Source: Bemisia tabaci (taxonomy: Eukaryota > Arthropoda > Insecta > Hemiptera > Aleyrodidae). Taken from it: DNA of 64,000 nucleotides. The notes below the pieces were generated by a model. It made no database searches, was not told the DNA's origin, and saw only the letters and a list, made by a program, of their open reading frames with translations. The stretch is taken from assembly GCF_918797505.1 (NCBI RefSeq), contig NC_092801.1, positions 18,165,731-18,229,730 of the forward strand, given 5' to 3'. The position numbers and the translations under genes are program-made. Shown here piece by piece: positions 31,501 through 39,852 of this stretch (positions are counted from its first letter, which is position 1; every line of letters starts with the position of its first letter).

Positions 31501-33777
31501 ACTTGAAAGGTTCCATACTCCGTGATGCGGGATGTAATACTTGGCCTTCCCCATATTCTCGCGGGTAACAAGGCTCATGTGCCCTAGGTCTTTGTACTCT
31601 TTCATAAACTCCTGGTAAGCTTTCTTCAGCTCTGGATCCCGCTGGAAGCGTTGTTCTAACTTCAGCAGTCTGGACCGGGCCAAGTTGTAGGACTCGCCCA
31701 GGTCCACATCAGATTCCTTCATGAGTAGAGGCACCACGTATCTGCCATCAGGTTGGCGGTAATGTTTTTCAACGTACATTTGCTCGGCGATGTTGTCGTC
31801 CGGTTTTTGGATCGGCTTGTGAGGGACGTCTTCTGTCCTCCACAACTTGGTGAGTCCTGCATCCAGGTCTCGGTTATTTATTGTGAGTAAGGCGGTGATT
31901 TGATCCTGTGATTCGTTGTAAGTTAATTTTCCCGTAAGGACCCATCCGTAGATACTGTCAAGAGCTACGGGCCAGTCTTCAGCTAGAATGATCTTACGGC
32001 CGGTGTAAATGTGCGGATACAAATCTGCTCCTATGAGCAAGTCAATTGGACTCGGTTTTGTCCATTCTGGGTCGGCTAGTTTCAGGCCTTTCAAGGGCCT
32101 CCGCATTGAGTCGGGTAGTGGGTTCAAAGGCATGTTTGAGGTTATGTTCGTCATCACTGTTGCCGTAGTGGTGAAGACTGGTTGTGATTCGAAACGCGAC
32201 TTGATTACGCATTCTACAGTGCCCTTAACATCATTTATGGTTTGGTTACCCAAGCCAGATATGGCTGGTGCATTTTTGCTTATTTTCAACCCTAACTTCT
32301 CAGCACATTTCGCTGTTAGAAAGGTTGACATGGCGCCGCTATCAATGAGACAGCGCATGGGTAGGAACTTGCCCCTTTTGTCTTTCACTAGGACAACTGC
32401 GGTTCCGAGAATGCAAGTAGATTCATATGGTTTTGATTCAGAGATGTGGACGGCCTTTATGGGTTCGGAGCTTGAGGAGGTTGTGTCCGTCGCAATAAGG
32501 ATTTGATTTTTGGGTTCATCAGTTTTATCGACGTGTAAAACAGAGTTATGTCGCCCTTTGCATGATTTACAAGAAAATTTAGACTTGCACGAGGCCACTG
32601 AATGTCCACCTCGCATGCAATTGAAACATAGTTTCTTGGATTTGACCATTGCCCTGCGGTCACTAATGGATTTCTTAAGAAAGGCATCACATCGGAAAAG
32701 TATATGGTCAGCTTCACAAAGTGGACATGTCGCAGGTGGGTAGGATTTGCCGCTAGATTGGTTCGTATCTTCGGTTTTGGATAGGTGAACTTGCTTGGTT
32801 TGGTTGGGTGTGGATTTTGGGTTACTTGATTTTGCGGAGGTGCCGTCCAGCTGCAGGCACTCCTTCTCCAAAAATTCAACAATTTCTGCGATGGTTGGAT
32901 ATTTGACCTCAGCACCACGAAAGTCATCGAGGCGCTTTCTAAAATAAAATGACATTTTCTGGACAATTACGGCCGTCAACATGGATGCATATTCAGAGAG
33001 TTCATGTTTTAGCCCTTCAAGAGCCTGGGTGTGCTCCCTATACTTGGTGAGGAACGACGGAATATGCGTAACGTCCTTAATCTCAGGAAGGTTGAGTAAT
33101 CCATTAAAGTGGTGAAATATATGCCTTCGCTCGCATTGAAAACGTTGGCACAGGATTTGCCATGCTACATCGTAGTTGGAATCAGTGATATCCAACCCTT
33201 TAACCAAATCTAGCGCCTCACCCTTCAGGGAAGTGAGCAAGTATTGAAACTTTTTCACTTTTGCTAACTCCTTCACATCATGCACGGATACGCTAAACAG
33301 GTTGTAAAAAGACCGCCAGTCTTCCAATTTGCCCGAAAACTGGGGCAACTCAAGTTTGGGTAGCCTAACATTCGCCGTAGATGATGATTGAGACTTGGCC
33401 GAAGTGTTCTCAGAGGTTGGGGTAGAATTACGCAAGACTTTAGGTGTAATAGAGAGAAAGGTTACTTCTGCTGCAAGAATTATTTCGTCGAATTCTTCCT
33501 GAATTTGATCCGTATTTACTCTCGATTCATGCGGAAGTTTTGAGTTAAGATTTATCAATTCATTTTGGATTGCATCGAATTTCTCCTGGAATATTGCTAA
33601 GCGATCGAAAAGTGGTCTGAATTGCTCACAATTAATGTCCGAAAGTTCATTTTTGAACGTTTTCTCAATAGCCTGTACCCTAGAAAATATAGTGGCTCGC
33701 TTAGTCTCTAATGCTTCTGCCATTCTCTCCTCTTCACTTATTTCGGGTGAATGTCTACCGCGTTGTTTCTTTACCAT
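28540..33777 (-). CDS. BEL/Pao gag-pol polyprotein, 1745 aa
   Basis: Encodes the structural and enzymatic proteins for retrotransposition in one uninterrupted frame. In order: coiled-coil-like N terminus; gag-like DUF1759 region (about 135-290, with PQFSGKLEDW ending at W154); CCHC knuckle C384-C387-H392-C397 preceded and followed by further Cys/His clusters; aspartic protease with DSGA at D479; reverse transcriptase with catalytic D811 and FVDD (D889, D890) where YVDD is commoner; Pao peptidase A17-type region; RNase H with DGSKKG (D1063); integrase HHCC zinc finger from H1374; integrase core D1444, D1510, E1564; C-terminal DUF5641-type domain with RWQVIQQASQSFW. The start ATG is 22 bases beyond the primer-binding site and has A at -3. 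No frameshift or stop is seen, and length is normal for the family. No env domain. Confidence 0.96.
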   Translation of the reverse strand: MVKKQRGRHSPEISEEERMAEALETKRATIFSRVQAIEKTFKNELSDINCEQFRPLFDRLAIFQEKFDAIQNELINLNSKLPHESRVNTDQIQEEFDEIILAAEVTFLSITPKVLRNSTPTSENTSAKSQSSSTANVRLPKLELPQFSGKLEDWRSFYNLFSVSVHDVKELAKVKKFQYLLTSLKGEALDLVKGLDITDSNYDVAWQILCQRFQCERRHIFHHFNGLLNLPEIKDVTHIPSFLTKYREHTQALEGLKHELSEYASMLTAVIVQKMSFYFRKRLDDFRGAEVKYPTIAEIVEFLEKECLQLDGTSAKSSNPKSTPNQTKQVHLSKTEDTNQSSGKSYPPATCPLCEADHILFRCDAFLKKSISDRRAMVKSKKLCFNCMRGGHSVASCKSKFSCKSCKGRHNSVLHVDKTDEPKNQILIATDTTSSSSEPIKAVHISESKPYESTCILGTAVVLVKDKRGKFLPMRCLIDSGAMSTFLTAKCAEKLGLKISKNAPAISGLGNQTINDVKGTVECVIKSRFESQPVFTTTATVMTNITSNMPLNPLPDSMRRPLKGLKLADPEWTKPSPIDLLIGADLYPHIYTGRKIILAEDWPVALDSIYGWVLTGKLTYNESQDQITALLTINNRDLDAGLTKLWRTEDVPHKPIQKPDDNIAEQMYVEKHYRQPDGRYVVPLLMKESDVDLGESYNLARSRLLKLEQRFQRDPELKKAYQEFMKEYKDLGHMSLVTRENMGKAKYYIPHHGVWNLSSATTKMRTVFDASMKTTSGKSLNECQYAGKKLQSDIAEILTRFRLPKYAFTTDICKMYRQILIRPEDREYQHILWRDDPSQDIEEYELNTVTYGERASSFLSLRTVNQLEQDEGHKYPDASPIIKKRIFVDDILAGADSISKAKNCVKQLTGIAGECKFELKKWSTNEPEILEGLPKSSILETPLNFSDGEGAVSALGLQWQPVPDTFSYKLDRLPVVFTKRGILSLIFRIFDPLGLITPIVLMAKQFIQQIWLLGLDWDAQVPECIKTSWDKFAANLSDITRIKIPRHVSLLDATNFDLIAFCDGSKKGYGATVYLRVEDIHGRVKVNLLLAKSRVAPLKVLSIPRLELSGAVLMTDLLEFSLQACDDIKIRSKFAFTDSTVVLDWLRTPPHRLKVFEANRVVKILETLNPQDWSHVKSKENPADLASRGCEPEKLIDNELWWHGPEWLKLPIESWPKSNEPIPSTQEGLKDIVDEPVVLVQTRKETWNQNLLESHSKLTRLIRVTAWIFRFIHNARPKNRTKLKSPLSPDEFKAARNYWIKYTQQSNFKSEIHALKNSKDTPPNLISLRPFIDKEGFLRVGGRLTHSELNFAAKYPILLPKNGHFSELIINSCHQETLHGGPKLTLASLNTKYWLINARQKVRAQILKCVTCFKTKPTNFQPPMGDLPKWRVQEARPFLNTGLDFGGPFTIKENNLRKSRQTKAYLALFVCMTTKALHLECVSDLTSEAFIAALDRFVSRRGLCKNLFSDNGTNFTGANNELKEIYKFLKDNVTKEEVSNFLTTKEIHWHFSPPSGPNFGGLWEAGIKSVKHHIRRVVGTQVLTFEEFTTLLYKIEAVLNSRPLCPISTDPSEIGALTPAHFLIGDTMNSLPEHDLTDIKLNHLDRWQVIQQASQSFWKIWKNEYINTLRQRSKWLKSTQKLKNGDLVLIQDPDLAPLHWRMGKVTNCFPGPDKIIRVVDVKTQTGTLRRPVSKLCRLPLPETDQ

Positions 33778-33799
33778 TTTGCTTGCTTAGGTGCGTTAA

Positions 33800-33824
33800 G
33801 GTTCGAATCCGGCCCGAGGGACCA
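33800..33824 (-). other. Primer-binding site, 25 nt, tRNA-like
   Basis: Five bases inside the 5' LTR the minus strand reads TGGTCCCTCGGGCC and goes on to GGATTCGAACC. Its plus-strand complement is a complete tRNA 3' end: T-loop GGTTCGAATCC, acceptor strand and CCA. The pairing potential thus covers the acceptor and T arm. The implied tRNA end resembles tRNA-Tyr in composition, but identity is uncertain. Confidence 0.8.
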
Positions 33825-33829
33825 AAAAA

Positions 33830-34969
33830 TGTAAGGATTGAGCGGGTCAAAAAAATACCAGAAAAAATGAGTGTAGCCAAAAAGTGATAAGTTTCCGAGG
33901 GACCAAAGAATATGGGATGACGGCTCAAAAGTGGTGAAGAAACATGTGCTAGACCTAAAAGGTTGGAGGTGATTGTACCGAGAGAAAGAATGAAAGGATC
34001 GAAAAGAAAGAGAAAATGGAATAATATATGCGGTTTTCAAGTGAGAGACTATTTTTTATTGATCAGAAGGATCCTGTCCTAGGTGATTTTATTTTTACCA
34101 GGCTCAAAGTGAGCCGGCTACTACCATGGGTAGGAGACCTGAAGGGCCACCAGGCACGTAATGCGCCGGCTTCTGCTTTGCGCAGGAAAGTCAGAAGGAC
34201 TTGAAATTTTGAATACTGCTCTGTGCTATTGCACTTACTTTTACTCCGGATTCATATGAATCGGCTTCTCCGGTAGGAGGATTTGATACAAACGTGAATT
34301 TAGTTAGAGATGTCTTGAAATTTTTCCTGGGTGAATTTAGATAGGACTGCCAAAAGTGGAATATTAAAGTTGATTTCGTGATGACCCTGAGAGATTAGCC
34401 GCTCCGATCGCTATAGATGGGTTGATTCAGCTTGCTCGCCAAATTCGCTCCTTGACCTTGCTCGAGGAACTTGATTCTTGACTTGGGTTCGGGTTTCCTT
34501 TCTGGCTGCTGCTTGAACTTGGTTGAGTCTTGGTTTCCTGGGTCTTGATTAGCTTGCTTCGCTGCTTGGCTGGATCTGGAGACTGGGTGTTGATCGGACG
34601 GCGCATCACTTAGAAGTGAATTCATGGAGCGCAGCGTCCCAGTATTTATACCGGTCGCGTGAGAGAGCGTTGCCGCGAGCTTGGCTGTGATTGGTCGACG
34701 CGAGCGCTGTGTGAGAAATTGGCGGGAGTACCGCTATGCGAGTTTGAACTTCGCGGGAGCACCGCTAGGCGAGATTGAACTTGGCGGGCGCTGTGGAGAC
34801 TAAGTTTTGGACGTTTTGAATTTCGCGCCCGCGCGCGGCTCGTGATTGGTGCGCTGCCTCGCGTTCATTCTGAGGCTGGGGCCAATGGAATTCAGCGGAG
34901 CTTTTTGCTCCCGGATTCATCACTGTGATTGGATTTCTAATGATTATTATTTTGTAGGTGAACCGAACA
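33830..34969 (-). repeat. BEL/Pao 5' LTR
   Basis: 1140 bp, near-identical to the 3' LTR. On the minus strand the promoter region (about 34690-34940) contains several CCAAT boxes, followed by a TATA box. Confidence 0.95.
34643..34650 (-). promoter_or_regulatory. TATA box of the BEL/Pao 5' LTR
   Basis: TATAAATA on the minus strand, with CCAATCA boxes upstream near 34690 and 34845. Transcription would start about 30 bp downstream, near 34620. The equivalent in the 3' LTR is 28128-28135. Confidence 0.65.
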
Positions 34970-35029
34970 CACTGAAAAAGCGCTGTAAAAGTACTGATTT
35001 TTCGCCAGCTTGTTTTAGTAGACACCCTA

Positions 35030-35246
35030 ATAAAGGCAGCCAACCTATGAACTCAAATTATCCAGAGTGATTTATTATTTTAGTCGTTACGGCCCGTCGT
35101 TCGTAAATTACCTATTTGGCTTAAGCCCCAACATTCGATGACGCGATTATTCTAAGGCTAGCTCGAATAATCGCGCCGAAAACAGTGCAGTCGGCGTGAG
35201 ACGCATATTAGCGCCTACAAGACTATAGAAATACTTCACGCATTGC
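35030..35246. repeat. T-related and V-related fragments
   Basis: 35036-35075 (GCAGCCAACCTATGAA, AATTATCCAGA) matches the inside of T1 near 19899. 35205-35246 (GCGCCTACAAGAC, ATACTTCACGCATTGCGC) is half of the V hairpin. Confidence 0.55.
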
Positions 35247-35365
35247 GCGTATTTCCCCATTTGAAGCTGTGGTAGAGAATCGATTATTAAGGTACACGTA
35301 CACCGTAACACCCCGATAATCGATCGTACGCCACACTTTCAAATGGGGAAATATCGATAATCGAA
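35247..35365. repeat. Palindrome related to family F
   Basis: TATTTCCCCATTTGAAG is mirrored by CTTTCAAATGGGGAAATA; ATCGATT words lie inside. The CAGTGGCG ends of complete F copies are missing. Confidence 0.6.
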
Positions 35366-35682
35366 GCCGAATCGAAGCGGAGAACTCGGTGTCGCGACGC
35401 TCGATGCGACCGGTGGACTCCGGAATTTAATTTAATTCCTTGGGAGCGCTGGTTTTTCGCGCGGTTCGCGGAGAGCCACTTTGTTGGCGGTTGTGGCGAC
35501 GGCGGCGGCGAGGGCGTCGCGACGCGAGGCGAGGCGTCGAGTCCTTATCCCGATTAATAAAATGGAAATGAGCCGCATACGCCGCTGCGCCGCTAATCGC
35601 CCGCATTATCGTGACGTCATTGCCCTCCGTGCAGTGTGTCCGAGAGACGAATTGAGCGGGTTATGCGGAGAGGAGCATGAGC
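35366..35682. other. GC-rich unique block
   Basis: Rich in CGGCGGCGGCGAGG and GCGACGCGAGGCG words, CpG-dense relative to neighbours, no repeat family recognised. A 76-residue frame (35481-35711) is Arg/Ala-rich and not convincing. It could be regulatory, but nothing shows it directly. Confidence 0.4.
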
Positions 35683-36300
35683 ACAGGGTTGCCGACTCTC
35701 CTGAAAAATAGGAAAATCGGGGGAAATCAGGGAATTTGCGAACATCGGGAAAAGTCAGGGGAACAGGGTTGCCGGCGGTCTGGAAATCCGGGATAATCAG
35801 CGGAAATCATGCAGGGAATTTGCGATAATCGAGAAAAGTCAGGGAAACAGGGTTGTCGGCTGTCTGGAAATCCGGAAAAATCAGGGGAAGACAGGGAATT
35901 TAAGAAAATCGGAAAAGTCAGGGAAACAGGGTTATCGGCGGTCTGGAAAACCGGTAAAATCAGGGAATTTGCAACAAGTCGGAAAAGTCAGGGAAACAGG
36001 GTTGCTTGCGGTCTGGAAATCCGGGAAAATCTGATAAAGTCAGGGAATTAGCAACAACTCGGAAAAGTTAGGGAATCAGGGTTATCGGCGGTCTGGAAAA
36101 CCGGGAAAATCAGGGAATTTGCAACAAGTCGGAAAAGTCAGGGAAACAGGGTTGTTGGCGGTCTGGTTATCCGGGAAAATCAGGGGAAGTCAGGGAATTA
36201 GCAACAACTCGGAAAAGTTAGGGAATCAGGGTTGTCGGCGGTCTGGAAAACCGGGAAAATCAGGGGAGTCAGGGAATTTGCAAGAACTCGAATCAGAATT
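35683..36300 (+). repeat. Eight-unit minisatellite, 60-89 bp units
   Basis: Units begin ACAGGGTTGYCGGCGGTCTG and continue with AAAATCAGGGAATTTGCAAC and GGAAAAGTCAGGG. Starts are at 35683, 35763, 35847, 35936, 35996, 36076, 36146 and 36226. Length differences are small internal deletions. Open frames through it are repeat artefacts. Confidence 0.88.
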
Positions 36301-36515
36301 TTCTATAGATTTTCCCGATTCTATCAGGAATTGAGGTCCATCAGGATCTAACCCCGATTACATCAGAATTTAAGGAAAAGTCGGTCGTAAAATCAGGATT
36401 TGAGAAAATTCGGCCATCTGATCCGATTTTTTTATCGAGCTATTTTTGTGAAATTACATTCGCCAAAATTCCACAAAAATCAGGATTTGATAAGGATTTC
36501 CCAAAATGAAAAGAG
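36301..36515. repeat. Family P fragment (P2)
   Basis: Shares TAAGGAAAAGTCGGTCGTAA-like sequence, AAATCAGGATTTGAGAA and TTTTTTATCGAGCTATTTTT with P1. It adjoins the minisatellite. The terminal GGTGTCTAG repeats are not both present. Confidence 0.65.
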
Positions 36516-36960
36516 ACTAGACGCTCAGTTGGAATGCTCCTGGTGCCTTTTCGCAAAATGCTATCCAACTATTGGCATTTTAGATTGCTTAAAACCCCGA
36601 GTAGATTTTCAACCCTGACCACTCTAAATCCTGACAGCTGATTTTTATTCGCAGTTCTCAACGATGCTTCCTGAGTATCGGGAGCTCCGACAACCCCGAC
36701 TCGTATGATGCGCTCTCTTGACTTTCTTCTCCTCGACTCCCGCACCCCACCCTCCCCCTCCCTTAACTCACGTGCCACCCCGCCCCACTCACATGCCCCC
36801 GTCCGGGAAGTAAGACATGTCTGGGAAACCCCATAAACAATAGGAATGCCGGGCGTTTGCTGCGAAAGCCCCGGCTCAATTTTTCACGTGCTTATTGCTT
36901 TCCGCGTCGCGCCGTTTACCACCCCTCCGCAACCGCCAAACCTCCTCTAAATTCCTCTAT
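36516..36960. other. No gene seen
   Basis: Unique-looking, pyrimidine-rich at 36720-36790. Confidence 0.4.
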
Positions 36961-37214
36961 TCTGCCATACTGAGGAAAAACGCCGTACAATCCTTCAGAC
37001 GTTGCCAAGTTTCCTCCGATATAAACCGAATTTACTATGAAAAGTGCGAATATTTTTCCCCAAAAATTTCAGACAGTTTTTTACGCATTTTAATCTAGTA
37101 TATCTGAAAATTTCAAAGAGAAAGGTGCATGAATGTCGTCAAAAATACTCGTTTTATGTAGGGAATTTGGCAACTCTCGGTTGTTCATACGGCGTTCTTC
37201 TTTTGCAAGGCAGT
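36961..37214. mobile_element. Inverted-repeat element, family M (M4)
   Basis: TCTGCCATACTGAGGAAAAA at the left and CATACGGCGTTCTTCTTTTG, then CAGTA, at the right, with GTTGCCAAGTTTCC mirrored by GGGAATTTGGCAAC. Complete but diverged. Confidence 0.7.
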
Positions 37215-37298
37215 AAATATCCGAAATTCCTGCACTGGAGCGCAACCCTCGCCGTCGAGGCGACTCGGATCCGTCTTTACCGGCACCGATAGATTAAG

Positions 37299-37443
37299 GG
37301 CGAAGCGTGAATGATCGATTATCGAATATTCTCCCATTTGAAGCTATGGGTAAAGAATCGATTATTAAGGAACACTCTGTTTCTCGATCATTTTCCATGG
37401 GTTTGAATGGTGGATCAATCGATGTATCGCAAAACACGCTGTG
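37299..37443. mobile_element. hAT-like MITE family F (F9), decayed
   Basis: CGAAGCGTGAATGATCGATT to ATGTATCGCAAAACACGC with the usual AAAGAATCGATTATTAAGG inside; the left CAGTGG end is lost and no duplication is seen. Confidence 0.6.
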
Positions 37444-37657
37444 ATCGATGCGAGATCCAGCAGACGAGCTGCCTGGCTTTTTGGCGCTTATCTCTTCCGA
37501 CGCCTTTTATATTTCACCCGGAAAAGGCACGTCGCTCTCTGCGGGTTCCGAGGGGAGGGGTCGTTATCTTGTCATTTGACGTCATTCAGGGTTAACTCTC
37601 ATCCGTGGCTCGGCTGAAAAACTCTCTTTCGGTCTGAATTGCTCCGGAGATCATGGT
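37444..37657. other. No recognisable feature
   Basis: Short unique stretch with no supported frame. Confidence 0.4.
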
Positions 37658-37789
37658 CAATTGGACGTATTTCTGGCAAACGGAACTATGTGCATTAAGA
37701 CATGAGCCCTGAGACCCATAAGCATATGTGCATAACAGGGCTCACGTCATAATGCACATAGTTCCGTTTGATGGAAATACGTCCAATTG
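37658..37789. repeat. Palindrome, family I (I1)
   Basis: CAATTGGACGTATTTC... AACGGAACTATGTGCATTA on the left is mirrored almost exactly on the right, ending GAAATACGTCCAATTG. I2 (43631-43728) and a half-copy at 45467-45494 are related. Confidence 0.8.
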
Positions 37790-37847
37790 TAGTCGAACCA
37801 CTGCGCTGCCGTCCATCGGAAAATAAAACCTCCATAATGGACCACTG

Positions 37848-38644
37848 GACAAGGTACGAATTCAAGCATTCTAAAATATGTTTCTTTACCAGAATTTCAC
37901 GTAGCGCCTTACAAGACCGCAGGATACTTCATGCATTGCGCGTATAGAGCACGGTGCGCGCAAGGCATAGTGGCGCCTAGCAATTCTGCAAGATACTGCA
38001 TGCATTGCGCGTATACCAAGGTGCGCGCTCAAGTCGTTGAGAAATTGTATTTCCTTCTATACTTACTTTGACCAGGAGCGTTGCAAAAATATTAATGGAC
38101 AACTAGACAAGGTACGAATTTAAGCAATCTGATACATGTAACTTAACCAAAATTTCACGTAAAACACGATTCGCACAACGGAAATTACTAAAACCAACTC
38201 CTAACGAAGATATTAACGTTTTTATTTCACATTGGTTACGAGGAATTTGAACCGCCCGCTCACAAGAAACTCAAAGCTTTACGTAAGTCAAATCGCGCAC
38301 TACAACGGTTTCAGCAAGCTTCTCAATCGAGCAATGTTCATTTCTCACCATGTGTTGTTCAAATTGTTAGCAATTTGCTATAGCTGAGCCAAAGCGTCAA
38401 GATTGAGGTTGCCAGATTTGTACATCGCAGAGACTGTCATGATAACGTTTAGCGCGCGATGTGAATCACGTAGAGCATTGAGTTTTCATGAGCGGTCGGT
38501 TTCAATTCACGCACCAAGAATCATTAAATATCTTCGGAAGGAATTGCTTTCGGTAATTTTCGTTGTGCGCATCGTGTTTCACGTGAAATTTTGGTGAAGA
38601 AACATGTATCGGAATGCTAAATTCGTACCTTGTCTAGTGGTCCA
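37848..38644. mobile_element. Inverted-repeat element, family W, with internal duplications
   Basis: The complete element is 38096-38644: TGGACAACTAGACAAGGTAC at left, GTACCTTGTCTAGTGGTCCA at right, arms of about 80 bp including AATTTCACGT. An extra left-arm copy is at 37848-37903. Between them, 37904-38040 carries two tandem V-like fragments (ATACTKCATGCATTGCGCG). Confidence 0.72.
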
Positions 38645-38657
38645 TGGCCGAGGCCTT

Positions 38658-38745
38658 TACTGACGTGCTAAGGAAGAACGCCGTATGAACATTCGAGAGT
38701 CGCCGCATATCCTCCGATAAAACGTCCATTTTTGAGGAAAGTTAT
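38658..38745. repeat. Family M fragment
   Basis: ACGTGCTAAGGAAGAACGCC followed by GAGGAAAGTTATGAAT, matching the left half of M2; the right half is absent. Confidence 0.6.
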
Positions 38746-38860
38746 GAATATTTGGACTACATTTTGCGATTTGGAACTATGAATTCTAGCCCGGTTTAAA
38801 AACAAAGTATGCGCCATTAGTCTCCTATGCACATAAGTGTTTTTCCAGAAGAGTCAACAT

Positions 38861-39247
38861 TTACAGTTCCAAATTTATCTGGAGCAAAATGAGTGAACAA
38901 AGATTAAAAACATTATTTCTTACCTCACTCAGCAGTCCAACAGGGATCGTCAGGGTCCAGATTTTCGTGCGTGAATATTCCATTATTTTCATCCGCGTGC
39001 ATTCCTCCTTAATTCTTGCTATTTCTTCCATAAATTGTTGATCTAATTTGTGCGAAAATGATTTTGTGCCGCAACGATAATCGGAAAAATCATCACGAAT
39101 GTGCTTTGTGCGGAAAAGGTATTCTGCCTCTCTGGTTCCGTTTGGCAGAGCCACTTTATGATTGACATTGATATCAAAGTCCTTTGCCATTAATTTACCT
39201 TTAACGCTTAAGAACCTTAGATCGAATCGAAACGCCGACAAATCACC
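38861..39247 (-). CDS. Candidate host-gene exon, unknown protein
   Basis: On the minus strand a frame runs from an acceptor-like TTTTGTATCAG (39250-39260) through 108 codons to GAG followed by GTAAGA, a good donor, at 38923. Both boundaries are phase 0. The peptide is mixed and charged: MAKDFDINVNHKVALPNG (ATG at 39190), then TREAEYLFRTKHIRDDFSDY, then a helical stretch FMEEIARIKEECTRMKIM and KIWTLTIPVGLLSE. This is unlike the low-complexity repeat frames elsewhere. The frame also continues unspliced to a stop at 38861. TTAA foldback Y2 begins 24 bp upstream of the boundary. I do not recognise a family; it may be one exon or a gene fragment. Confidence 0.45.
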   Translation of the reverse strand, partial: GDLSAFRFDLRFLSVKGKLMAKDFDINVNHKVALPNGTREAEYLFRTKHIRDDFSDYRCGTKSFSHKLDQQFMEEIARIKEECTRMKIMEYSRTKIWTLTIPVGLLSEVRNNVFNLCSLILLQINLEL

Positions 39248-39271
39248 CTGATACAAAATAGTCGCTCTTAA

Positions 39272-39714
39272 GGTGATTCGATGGACGCCATATTTTGTGT
39301 CTGAACGGCATGCGATATATCGCATCAAGTGGTTCCATTTTTTCATCTACTCGTCATTTTTCTCCAATTTTGAGATCGCAATTCTGTTGTCAGGAGACTG
39401 AAGCATTCACTTCCCAATTTTAAAAAAGAAATTCAACGTAATAAAGGCTAGCTTTTTTTAGAGAGAAAACATTGCATTCGAGTGCAGTTTCGATATCAGT
39501 ATCGAATGCTATGTTTTCTCTCTAAAAAAAACCACGCCTTTTTTACGTTGAATTTCTTTGTTAAAATTGGTAAGTGAGTGCTTTAGTCTCCTGACAACAG
39601 AATTGCGATCTCAAAATTGGAGAAAAATGACGAGTAGCTGAAAAAAATGGAACCCACTTGATGCGATATATCGCATACCGTTCTGACACGAAATATGGCG
39701 TCCATCGAATCACC
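39272..39714. mobile_element. TTAA-flanked foldback, family Y (Y2)
   Basis: GGTGATTCGATGGACGCCAT to ATGGCGTCCATCGAATCACC, with TTAA at 39268-39271 and 39715-39718. The palindrome holds along the full 443 bp, and Y1 is its close relative. Confidence 0.88.
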
Positions 39715-39718
39715 TTAA

Positions 39719-39844
39719 ATGAAACTTATTAGAATCCGGGCTGCCCGAGCGATAGTTTGTTTCAATGAATAATGAGGCGGGTGCCTAGCTCTCACTTTTT
39801 TAGGGTCGCGCCGAGCTCATTCCGAATTCCCTCCCTGTGCGTCC
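39719..39844. other. Short unique stretch
   Basis: Between Y2 and F4; no feature seen. Confidence 0.35.
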
Positions 39845-39852
39845 CGCGGAGC

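Larger units (their letters stand above)
27307..34974 (-). mobile_element. Complete BEL/Pao LTR retrotransposon
   Basis: Full-length element on the minus strand: 5' LTR (33830-34969), primer-binding site, one gag-pol frame (28540-33777), polypurine tract, 3' LTR (27312-28455). The LTRs start TG and end CA. The 5 bp target duplication CACTG lies at 27307-27311 and 34970-34974. The LTRs differ by about two substitutions and two small indels over ~1140 bp, so insertion is recent. It landed inside an older repeat bounded by GGTGTCTA-type words. No envelope frame follows pol. All parts needed for autonomous retrotransposition appear intact by inspection. Confidence 0.95.

Noticed and set aside
32009..32506. 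165-residue plus-strand frame opposite gag-pol
   Set aside because: Shadow frame of the retrotransposon coding region, as are the other plus-strand frames between 28.5 and 33.8 kb.
28540..33777. Envelope gene making this an endogenous retrovirus-like element
   Set aside because: The frame ends in the DUF5641-type domain 84 bp before the 3' LTR; there is no room for env.
33800..33824. tRNA gene suggested by GGTTCGAATCC followed by an acceptor end and CCA
   Set aside because: Only the 3' part is present, CCA is encoded, and it lies five bases inside the retrotransposon LTR: it is the primer-binding site.
35683..36300. CRISPR-like array of repeats
   Set aside because: Units vary from 60 to 89 bp without constant repeats and unique spacers; the DNA is eukaryotic. 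It is a minisatellite.
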